Source: JBLHUT01 sp047629975 (GTDB taxonomy: Bacteria > Pseudomonadota > Alphaproteobacteria > Rhodobacterales > Rhodobacteraceae). Taken from it: 6,164 bases of DNA. Numbering within the stretch: position 1 is the first letter of the stretch; each line of letters starts with the position of its first letter. The notes below the pieces were generated by a model that was given only the letters and a program-made list of their open reading frames with translations, was not told the origin of the DNA and searched no databases. This document shows, piece after piece, positions 1-5,476 of this stretch. The DNA is taken from assembly GCA_047629975.1 (NCBI GenBank), contig JBLHUT010000217.1:1-6164 (forward strand), given 5' to 3'. The position numbers and the translations under genes were made by a program.

Positions 1-2
1 CC

Positions 3-305
3 AAGCCAGACGATGTGAAGTATTTCCAACAGCATCTGATCGAGAGCGGGGCCAGCATCGGCACGCGTAACCAGACCATGACCGGGGTCAAGTTTCTGTT
101 CCGCGTGACCCTGCGACGGCATGATCTGGTGGCCGAGATTTTTCACCTTAAAGAGCCGGTAAAGATACCGCTGGTTCTCAGCAAAAAGGAGATCAAGCGT
201 ATCTTGGCCATGGCCCCCAGCCTAAAGGCACGGGTGATGTTGTCGCTGGCTTATGGCTGCGGGATGCGCGCAGGCGCGGTCGTGCGGCTCAAGGTCGCGG
301 ATATT
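3..305 (+). pseudogene. IS91-associated tyrosine recombinase (integrase), 3'-truncated and open at the left edge
   Basis: The frame is open from base 3, so the gene starts outside the window; the GTG at 15 is not a convincing start. It encodes the end of a core-binding (SAM-like) domain, with the stretch GASIGTRNQTMTGVKFLFRV, then the beginning of the catalytic domain (LVLSKKEIKRILAMAPSLKA, then AYGCGMRAG). The first catalytic arginine is visible at codon 267-269. The residue three positions on, usually Glu in this family (LRxGE), is Ala here. The protein stops matching an integrase after VRLKVADI at about 305, so the later His-x-x-Arg and Tyr nucleophile motifs are missing and it cannot act as a recombinase. 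In the family such integrases lie just upstream of an IS91 transposase, and this one runs in frame straight into one. Family assignment is by recalled similarity. Confidence 0.8.
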
Positions 306-1405
306 TTCTGCGCCCATGGTGCTGCTTGGCGTGCGGCAAACGCCCACTCTCATCGTTTGCAAGCAAACGACTGCCGGGCAATGGGGCACATTAGCCTGAA
401 CCGGTTCAAAGTCATGAGTGCCATCGAGCGCTGCCGCACAGCGGCGCTTGGCGGTCCTGTCGCGCGCTGCGCCGACTGCGCACACGAGCACATTGCCTAT
501 AGCTCATGTCGCAACCGCCATTGTCCAGAATGTCAGGCGGGTGCTGCAAAGGCATGGCTGGCGGCGCGTGAGGCCGAGCTGCTGCCCGTGCGGTATTTTC
601 ACTTGGTCTTCACACTGCCCAAGCAGATCGCAGATATTGCACATCAGAACAAACGCGAGATCTACGATCTGCTGATGCGGGCAAGCGCCGACACGGTGAT
701 CAAGTTCGTGCCCGGCGGGGCTTGTCTACGGATGGTGCAAAGTGGGTCGCCTGCCGCAAGACCTTCTTCCTGTCCGTCCGGGTTCTGTCCCGCTTGTACC
801 GACGACTCATTCTGGAAGGCCTGGCCAAGCGGGACAAAGCTGGAAAGTTGCACTTCTTGGGTGAACATGCGGGCCCCATTGATCGCAATACCTTCAACGA
901 ATTTCTCGGACCCTTGCGCCAGACCGACTGGGTCGTTTGCGCCAAAGAACCCTTCGCCGGGCCCAAACCCGTGTTGGCCTATCTGTCGCGTTACACGCAC
1001 AGGGTGGCAATATCCAACAGCCGCCTGATCCGTTTCGACGCGCGCAGTGTCACTTTCCGCGTCAAAGATTATCGTCTCAAAGGTGCGGGCCGCCACACCA
1101 CCATGACGCTGGCTACGGCAGAGTTTATCCGCCGGTTCCTGATCCACGTGCTGCCCAGAGGCCAGCACCGCATCCGTCACTATGGCTTCTTCGGAAACGG
1201 CAACCGTGCAGCCAATATCGCCAGAATCAGGCTGCTGCTTGGGGCAAAAATGTCCCATCATCAGCACATCAATGAAGGCAGCATCAACGATGCTGGTGAA
1301 CCGCTCCGCACCCTCGCGCTGCCATGCCCGTGCTGCGGCGGACAACTGATCATCATCGACACAATCGCACCAGCACAGTATGCCAGAACACCGCCAAAAC
1401 CATAA
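294..1405 (+). pseudogene. IS91-family (HUH/Y2) transposase, deleted and frameshifted
   Basis: IS91 transposases are rolling-circle enzymes with an N-terminal zinc-binding domain, an HUH motif and a Y-x3-Y tyrosine pair. The zinc domain is visible: Cys codons at 468, 477, 507, 522 and 531, around SCRNRHCPECQ. Reading is in the frame of base 15 up to SADTVIKF (about 707), then jumps to VPGG. From memory, about 33-35 residues containing the HUH motif (HHPHVH) normally lie between them, so roughly 100 bases appear deleted. The G-run at 717-720 then looks one base short, and homology continues in the next frame (722-1405: STDGAKW to the stop TAA). There the tyrosine pair YLSRY is at codons 980 and 992, and a C-terminal CPCCGG motif follows at about 1325. 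The native start is gone, because the N-terminus is fused to an integrase. With HUH lost it should be inactive. Confidence 0.88.
354..369. repeat. Perfect inverted repeat (7-bp arms, 2-bp spacer) inside the transposase
   Basis: CGTTTGC (354-360) and GCAAACG (363-369) are exact reverse complements separated by AA. A third copy of GCAAACG sits at 336-342, exactly 27 bases before the second. The palindrome lies in a stretch of about 13 codons that seems extra relative to usual IS91 transposases, between AWRAANA and GHISLNRF. It may mark a small insertion or duplication. A functional role is not indicated. Confidence 0.5.
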
Positions 1406-1581
1406 AGGGCCGCAGTATGACGCGCGCGCCACACATGACAAACAACACTCGCCGCCGCAGGCTTTATCTCTTGCGAACCAATCATCTCACGCTGATCAAA
1501 CTATCGATGTGGCAACGGTTGATGACGCCGACAAAATGCAGCGCAAATCGACCAAATGTTGGCAAGGCCGACCCCGCGTTT

Positions 1582-1606
1582 AGCTCAACAGGGGCAGCTC
1601 AACAGG
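1582..1606. repeat. 11-bp direct repeat, 14-bp period
   Basis: AGCTCAACAGG occurs at 1582-1592 and again at 1596-1606, separated by three bases. The second copy runs directly into the hairpin at 1605-1622. The arrangement could belong to the terminal region of the IS91-type element, or it could be a slippage duplication; nothing in the sequence decides between them. Confidence 0.55.
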
Positions 1607-1622
1607 TCCGTCAGTTCGGACC
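1605..1622. repeat. Hairpin-forming inverted repeat (GGTCCG...CGGACC)
   Basis: Perfect 6-base arms, GGTCCG (1605-1610) and CGGACC (1617-1622), flank a 6-base loop. There is no following T-run, so it is not a good intrinsic terminator. Lying about 200 bases after the IS91 transposase stop, it might be part of that element's end, where IS91-type elements often carry palindromes. The assignment is tentative. Confidence 0.35.
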
Positions 1623-1944
1623 CAAGGCAAACCTACCACTCAAATCCCCATAACAACAAACGGCCCACCAAACCCAACCCCGCGATTTCCCGCTTGAGCG
1701 CTTCTCCGACGCCAGGCAACGACCCGCGTCACTCAAACGTCCGCGCGTGGCGTCCGAAAAACCTACACCAAAGCAGACCTTGATCGAGCGTTGGCTGCTG
1801 CTGTGCAGCTTGTCCAAAGCGGACACTCGTGCGATGAATAACCGTTCCTGGGATGGTTTGGGAATACCACGCCTTGAGGCGCTAAATTATTGATGTTATT
1901 TGCTGAAATCAAGCTTTCGCCCAGCCTCGACCACTTAGGAAATG

Positions 1945-1973
1945 TTGTGGATCTTAGGCTCTCGCCCTATGTA
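1945..1973 (+). promoter_or_regulatory. Weak candidate promoter giving a leaderless ABC mRNA
   Basis: TTGTGG (1945-1950) and TATGTA (1968-1973) are 17 bases apart. Each matches the sigma-70 consensus at only about three of six positions. The -10 lies so close to the ATG at 1981 that transcription would begin at or next to the start codon. That would fit the absence of a Shine-Dalgarno sequence upstream of the gene. The call rests on spacing more than on hexamer quality. Confidence 0.2.
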
Positions 1974-1980
1974 ATGTCCT

Positions 1981-3840
1981 ATGAAAATATCAGACCGCAT
2001 CTTCAGCCCATTTGAAAACCTTGTCCGACCTTTCGATCTTCCACTACGCGTCTTGCCCGCGACAGGGGTCTGGAGATTGGTCTGGCATTTTGCGCAGCTG
2101 TTTCGTGGCGTTTTGGTTGCGGTTGCCGGGTTGTCAGTCATCTCGGCGGGGATCGGCCTGTCGATGGTCTGGGCACTGGCGTTTGTGGTCGACGGCGTCA
2201 CAGCGCAAGGTGCAGCGACATTTATCGCAACCGAAATATGGACACTGGCCGCTTTGATCTTTCTATTCGCTGTTGTTGATCCGGTCGTAACCTTTGTGCG
2301 TGGGGCCTTCATGGCCCAAACGGTGCAGGTTTTGTTACCCGCAGCGATGCGGTGGCAGGCCCACAAAGCTGTTGAAGGCCAAGACGTCGCTTTCTTTGAA
2401 GACGTGTTTGCGGGTCAGGTTGCGAGCCGCATCGGGCAGGTCACAGGAGCGGTGCAACGATCCATGATGATCGCTATGCAGATGGTGCCACGTGTCGTTA
2501 TATCCTTTGGTGGCGCGGCGGTGTTATTGGCTGCCCTTTCGCCAATGATGGCCGTGCCGGTTGTGGTCTGGATCACGCTCAACATCATTTTGGCGTGGTT
2601 TGCGGTTCCGGTCTACGCCGCGCGATCCCGCAAAGTGGCGGCGGCCACCAGCCGAGCGACAGGTGCCATGACTGATGTGTATTCCAACATCGCAATGGTC
2701 AAACTTTTTGCAGCCGAGGACAGCGAAGCAGGTGCAATCCAAAAGGTCATAGGTGAGACAATCGACACCCAGCATCGTGAGAACCGCGCGTATGTCTCAA
2801 CAGATGCATTGGTGCATCTGCTCAACGTGGCGCTGGTTGTGTCTATCTTCGCGGTGGGTCTGTGGGGTTTGGTCGCCGGCTTTGTCAGTTTGGGGGATTT
2901 TGTTGCGGCAGCCACGATCGCGCGGACCCTGTCGGCGTCGTCGGGCATGTTTATCGGGTTAGGCCAATCGGTCAGCCGCGCCTATGGAACGATTGCAGAC
3001 GCAATGCCGATTATGACCACACCACCAACCCTGATGGACGCACCGAATGCGCCCGATTTGAACTTGACCGCCGGACAGATTGCGTTCGATCACGTGACCT
3101 TTGGATATGGGACGTCAGACGCCGTCGTGCGTGACCTATCGCTCGCCATAGCAGCCGGCGAAAGGGTCGCCTTGGTCGGTTTGTCGGGTGCGGGAAAATC
3201 GACCCTCGTATCCCTTTTGATGCGGTTGCGCGATGTCGATGCGGGACATGTTACTGTTGACGGCCAGGATGTCCGCGATGTCACGCAGACCTCCTTGCGC
3301 GGGCAGATCGGTGTGGTGACACAGGATGTCGGCCTGCTGCATCGCTCCATCCGTGACAATATCCGCTATGGCCGCCCCGACGCCACGGATGCGCAGGTCG
3401 AGGCCGCCGCGCGAGCCGCACAAGCCATGGGCTTCATTCACGATCTGCGTGATGACAAGAGCCGCGTGGGTCTTGATGCATTCGTCGGTGACCGGGGCGT
3501 TAAACTCTCGGGTGGCCAACGCCAAAGGGTAACCATAGCACGGGCACTCCTCAAGGACGCTCCGATCCTTGTGTTGGACGAAGCCACAAGCGCGCTTGAT
3601 AGCGAAGCGGAAGCCGCGATCCAAGAGAATCTGGACAGGCTGATGGCTGGAAAAACAACGCTGGCCATCGCGCATCGCTTGTCGACCATCGCAGCTATGG
3701 ACCGTATCGTGGTCATGGATGCGGGACACATCGTCGAGCAAGGCACGCACGATAGCCTGTTGGCGCAAGATGGCCTCTACGCCCGTCTCTGGGCCCGACA
3801 ATCAGGGGGCTTTCTGGCGCGGAAAATGGGTCCAGTCTGA
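1981..3840 (+). CDS. ABC exporter half-transporter, fused permease and ATPase (MsbA/ABCB type)
   Basis: 619 residues, the usual length for a type IV exporter half-transporter, which dimerises in the inner membrane and uses ATP to extrude lipids, drugs or peptides. The membrane domain spans about residues 35-335, with hydrophobic segments near 43-70, 86-106, 170-210 and 277-305. The ATPase domain follows from about 365: Walker A GLSGAGKST (400-408, Lys406), Q-loop Gln448, signature LSGGQ (509-513), Walker B ILVLDE with Asp533 and catalytic Glu534, and H-loop His565. All motifs are consensus, so a homodimer would have two competent ATP sites. The ATG is the first possible start, because an in-frame TAA lies at 1972-1974; no Shine-Dalgarno is visible. 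No partner subunit or accessory gene is adjacent, so the substrate cannot be inferred. The frame is intact throughout, in contrast to its neighbours. Confidence 0.95.
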   Translation: MKISDRIFSPFENLVRPFDLPLRVLPATGVWRLVWHFAQLFRGVLVAVAGLSVISAGIGLSMVWALAFVVDGVTAQGAATFIATEIWTLAALIFLFAVVDPVVTFVRGAFMAQTVQVLLPAAMRWQAHKAVEGQDVAFFEDVFAGQVASRIGQVTGAVQRSMMIAMQMVPRVVISFGGAAVLLAALSPMMAVPVVVWITLNIILAWFAVPVYAARSRKVAAATSRATGAMTDVYSNIAMVKLFAAEDSEAGAIQKVIGETIDTQHRENRAYVSTDALVHLLNVALVVSIFAVGLWGLVAGFVSLGDFVAAATIARTLSASSGMFIGLGQSVSRAYGTIADAMPIMTTPPTLMDAPNAPDLNLTAGQIAFDHVTFGYGTSDAVVRDLSLAIAAGERVALVGLSGAGKSTLVSLLMRLRDVDAGHVTVDGQDVRDVTQTSLRGQIGVVTQDVGLLHRSIRDNIRYGRPDATDAQVEAAARAAQAMGFIHDLRDDKSRVGLDAFVGDRGVKLSGGQRQRVTIARALLKDAPILVLDEATSALDSEAEAAIQENLDRLMAGKTTLAIAHRLSTIAAMDRIVVMDAGHIVEQGTHDSLLAQDGLYARLWARQSGGFLARKMGPV

Positions 3841-3970
3841 CGTAATACCAGTTTGGCCCTTTGCGGACATTGGCCGCCATTCGTGCAGAGCGCAGGATTT
3901 CGTCGGCTAGAACGTCGATGTGGGGACAAAGCGCTATTGCGCCGCGACTGTGCCAATGACAGCCTTCAGA

Positions 3971-3987
3971 TTATCCAGGATGGATAA
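3971..3987. repeat. Inverted repeat between convergent genes
   Basis: TTATCC (3971-3976) and GGATAA (3982-3987) pair perfectly across a 5-base loop, in the 159-base gap between the ABC gene (plus) and the DUF418-like pseudogene (minus). The stem is AT-rich and has no T-run, so a terminator role is doubtful. No other convincing terminator is seen after the ABC stop codon. Confidence 0.3.
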
Positions 3988-3999
3988 GATTGACCGACT

Positions 4000-4422
4000 T
4001 CACCCATCGATTTTTCGCATCGCTGCTTCTATCGGTCCGCGCTGGAAGTACCGCGCCTAGATCAGCGAATGGATCGTGACCGCGATACAAACCAACACGG
4101 ACGCCCCTAAAGCTTGCGCAACGGTTTGCCCGTCAAGCATACCAAGTGCCTCAAGCGTCCCCATGCCCACGAGAATATTGGCGATATAGAGCGTCAATGT
4201 TTGCCGCCCCGCCGGAACCAACATGCTCAGACCACCTAACGCCTTGAGGCGATCTGATACCAGCAAGCAGACCCCAATGACGACACATGCGGCTCCAAGG
4301 CCTGCAAGTTAATAAAAAGCCATGGGCGGGACAGGCTTGGTCGTTGCCAGTTCTGCCAGTTCAGAAGCAACCGGTGCCAGGTGAGCGATGAACGATGCAC
4401 TCGATCCCTCCGCGACTACAAG
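4000..4422 (-). pseudogene. DUF418-like membrane protein, C-terminal fragment with two in-frame stops
   Basis: Read on the minus strand, one continuous frame runs from about 4422 to a TGA at 4002-4000, interrupted by TAA (4311-4309) and TAG (4059-4057). Around the stops the protein-like pattern continues: MAFY*LAGLGACVVIG near 4311, and HSLI*ARYFQRGPIEAAM near 4059. The core PAGRQTLTLYIANIL and the end YFQRGPIEAAMRKIDG resemble the C-terminus of DUF418 proteins, multi-pass membrane proteins related to acyltransferase-like families, where a Trp is expected at the TAG position (TGG to TAG). The N-terminal part is missing, apparently cut where the IS66-like element begins. An open stretch from an internal ATG at 4266 to the TAG is only a leftover of this gene. 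No function should be expected. The family call rests on the C-terminal pattern and is moderate. Confidence 0.65.
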
Positions 4423-4462
4423 GTAACCGATGGTTCGACCCCACATTCCTTGCTGCCTGTTG

Positions 4463-4498
4463 ATGAGCGATTCTGGGCTTATGAGCGATTCTGGCCTT
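4463..4498. repeat. Tandem duplication, 2 x 18 bp
   Basis: Two adjacent 18-base units, ATGAGCGATTCTGGGCTT (4463-4480) and the same with one change (CCTT at the end, 4481-4498), match at 17 of 18 positions. They lie just upstream of the IS66-type tnpA start, in what should be the element's leader. Replication slippage is the simplest origin. Confidence 0.75.
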
Positions 4499-4508
4499 TC
4501 ATAGATTT

Positions 4509-4516
4509 GGAGGGAG
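4509..4516 (+). promoter_or_regulatory. Ribosome-binding site of the IS66 tnpA fragment
   Basis: GGAGGGAG lies 7 bases before ATG 4524. It is the strongest Shine-Dalgarno sequence I see in the window, and it supports this ATG as the real tnpA start. Confidence 0.7.
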
Positions 4517-4523
4517 TTTCTAA

Positions 4524-4670
4524 ATGGAATCTACGAATGAATTTCTCGCAAAAATGCTGCGCAGTTCAGATGGCAAACGGCGCTGGTCTTTTGAGCTGCA
4601 GGCACGGATTATTGCGAGAATGCTGATTGAGGGCGCGACCGTGAATGGGGTTGCCAAACGATATGGCTTG
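4524..4670 (+). pseudogene. IS66 accessory protein TnpA, 3'-truncated
   Basis: A good ribosome-binding site (GGAGGGAG, 4509-4516) precedes ATG 4524. The protein begins MESTNEFLAKMLRSSDGKRR, followed by WSFELQARIIARMLIEGATV and NGVAKRYGL. This is the helix-turn-helix opening of IS66 TnpA, a small DNA-binding accessory protein needed for transposition. The match ends at about 4670; the normal continuation (approximately ANHLSTWR) is replaced by MLPPNRSATSRTG, which is only the antisense of an IS3 orfA fragment, ending at a TAG at 4710-4712. The open frame is therefore a 62-residue chimera of about 49 genuine residues plus a nonsense tail. It may still be translated, but is not expected to work. 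Confidence 0.78.
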
Positions 4671-4837
4671 ATGCTGCCCCCCAACCGCTCGGCAACCTCG
4701 CGCACCGGGTAGCCCCGATCCCCGACCCGAGCGACTGCATCGCGCTTGAACTCGTCTGTCAATCTAGCTCCGGACATATTGTCCTTGTTGGTTCCAAAAC
4801 TACCGAGCAAAGCGTCTACAAATCTAGGGGTACCTCA
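4666..4837 (-). mobile_element. IS3-family element A, left-end fragment
   Basis: On the minus strand the fragment reads, from 4837, TGAGGTACCCCTAG and on to TTTGTAGACG. This resembles an IS3-type left terminus (TG start) and lies about 60 bases before an orfA start at 4777. The element is cut within orfA at about 4666-4670, at the junction with the IS66 fragment. The rest of orfA, orfB and the right end are absent here. The precise terminus is inferred, since no partner inverted repeat is available. Confidence 0.55.
4668..4777 (-). pseudogene. IS3-family OrfA (element A), 3'-truncated
   Basis: The minus-strand ATG at 4777 follows AAGGAC (4786-4781) at good spacing. The product begins MSGARLTDEFKRDAVARVGD, then RGYPVREVAERLG, the helix-turn-helix start of an IS3-family OrfA, which binds the element's ends. 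Similarity stops after GGSIK at about 4668, where usual relatives read roughly STKSLYTW. Beyond this the open frame continues to 4520, but only as antisense of the IS66 tnpA piece, so the predicted 96-residue protein (with a TTG start at 4810) is a chimera. A non-functional remnant is the best reading. Confidence 0.78.
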
Positions 4838-4848
4838 AGGGGCTATTC

Positions 4849-5437
4849 AGCTCGGATCGCCAAGTCACGCTTCATCCGGTTGCTGAACGTTGCCCCGCAG
4901 TCGATACGCGGTATTGACGAGAGCGGACGTAACCGATGCCGCGCTGGCAATGCAGGTTCAGGATCACAGCCAAGGAGAGCCAACCTTCACGCGTCCAGAT
5001 ATAGGTCCAGATATAGGTAATGCCACCGGCCCATTTCTGGTTCAAACCATCCGCTGTAAAGTTGTGGTCCAGAAAATCGGGCGCGATGTTGAACTTATGA
5101 ATGCTGTCCGCCGTGGCCTTACGACTACGTATTCTGATCACTGATATGCCTTTTTAGCGAATCCGCCGACTGGCTGTTGATAGCAACGCAATCAATCAAA
5201 GAGGAGCGCCTGACACGGCGGTGGCCGATGTGCAGGCGGGTTTCTTTCAATTGCCGGCCATTCCTGGGCAACCATAATTGCCCAGACCGAGACGTGACTG
5301 TTCTTTAATGCGCGCCACAGCAACCAAATCAGACCGCTGCGGAACCCTCGCAAGCCGCGCGCGCTGACATTCATGGCATGACATGTTCGTCCAGTGCAAA
5401 ATGCAGATTGGTGTTCTTTGATAAACCAAAACCTCAC
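4849..5437 (-). pseudogene. IS3-family OrfB (DDE integrase-type transposase), multiply frameshifted
   Basis: Read on the minus strand, pieces occur in order but in different frames: VRFWFIKEHQSAF (from 5437), QRSDLVAVARIKEQSRLGLG (about 5345-5263), LKETRLHIGHRRV (about 5257-5215), then KGISVIRIRSRKATADS and NIAPDFLDHNFTADGLNQKW (about 5157-5030), WAGGITYIWTYIWTREGW (about 5033-4980), LAVILNLHCQRGIG, and lastly SNRMKRDLAIRA (4884-4849). Relatives read WAGDITY; the catalytic Asp codon (5024-5022) is GGC, glycine. A TAA (about 5160-5158) precedes KGISV. Stretches of tens of bases between the pieces (about 5171-5215 and 4885-4917) have no counterpart in the usual protein and look inserted. The C-terminal region with the remaining acidic residues is gone. 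It is certainly inactive. Confidence 0.82.
4994..5018. repeat. 12-bp tandem duplication inside the IS3 orfB remnant
   Basis: TCCAGATATAGG is present twice in direct succession (4994-5005 and 5006-5017). On the coding (minus) strand it duplicates four residues, giving YIWTYIWT where relatives have a single YVWT or YIWT. It is in frame and sits right after the altered catalytic position. Confidence 0.85.
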
Positions 5438-5476
5438 GGGTTCAGGCTTTATCTCGGACCAATGGCGTTGATGCCG

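Larger units (their letters stand above)
3..1405 (+). mobile_element. IS91-type insertion element remnant (integrase + transposase)
   Basis: This is the coding part of an IS91-like element: an integrase followed by a Y2 transposase on the same strand, fused into one reading frame. Its left end lies outside the window. Its right end (oriIS or terIS) should lie somewhere after 1405, but I cannot place it; the hairpin and direct repeat at 1582-1622 are only candidates. IS91-type elements lack terminal inverted repeats and make no target duplication, so the boundary cannot be read from flanking repeats. Both genes are broken, so any movement would need an enzyme from another copy. Confidence 0.75.
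1406..1980. other. Gene-free stretch between the IS91 transposase and the ABC transporter gene
   Basis: I see no convincing gene in these 575 bases on either strand. The short open frames have no recognisable motifs, no supported start and an amino-acid make-up unlike a real protein. The left part probably contains the 3' non-coding end of the IS91 element. Visible structures are an 11-base direct repeat and adjoining hairpin (1582-1622), a short GCTGC/GCAGC inverted repeat near 1797-1809, a GTCC/GGAC palindrome at about 1812-1824, and a weak promoter candidate just before the ABC gene. Confidence 0.6.
4423..4670 (+). mobile_element. IS66-family element, left-end fragment
   Basis: The fragment contains the 5' part of the accessory gene tnpA and its leader. 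IS66-family ends commonly begin GTAA; a GTAACCG at 4423, about 100 bases before tnpA and where the DUF418-like frame loses its expected continuation, is a plausible left terminus, though this is inference. The right side is cut within tnpA at about 4666-4670, where an IS3 fragment in the opposite orientation begins. tnpB, tnpC and the right inverted repeat are absent. Confidence 0.5.

Noticed and set aside
368..383. 16-base similarity (14/16) to the minus strand at 4888-4903, suggesting a shared small insert
   Set aside because: Several matches this good are expected by chance between both strands of a 6-kb window, and the flanks do not match.
722..1405. Apparent separate 227-residue gene with a TTG start
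   Set aside because: It is the C-terminal part of the IS91 transposase after a frameshift; the TTG falls inside a conserved block and has no ribosome-binding site.
662..1441. Long 259-residue minus-strand open frame
   Set aside because: It is antisense to the IS91 transposase, whose conserved motifs are clear on the plus strand; the minus translation has no recognisable motif.
1869..1883. ACGCCTTGAGGCG occurs here and again near 4239
   Set aside because: The second copy is inside coding-derived sequence (R-L-K-A-L of the DUF418-like frame); a palindromic 13-mer shared once is weak and the contexts are unrelated.
3136..3801. 221-residue minus-strand open frame
   Set aside because: It is a shadow of the ABC ATPase domain and has no motifs of its own.
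3841..3900. Possible terminator after the ABC gene
   Set aside because: Only short imperfect stems (GCGG/CCGC) are present and no T-run follows.
4381..4626. Plus-strand 81-residue open frame (with ERFWAYERFWPF)
   Set aside because: It crosses the DUF418-like antisense, the 18-bp duplication and tnpA in another frame; its repetitive look comes only from the tandem repeat.
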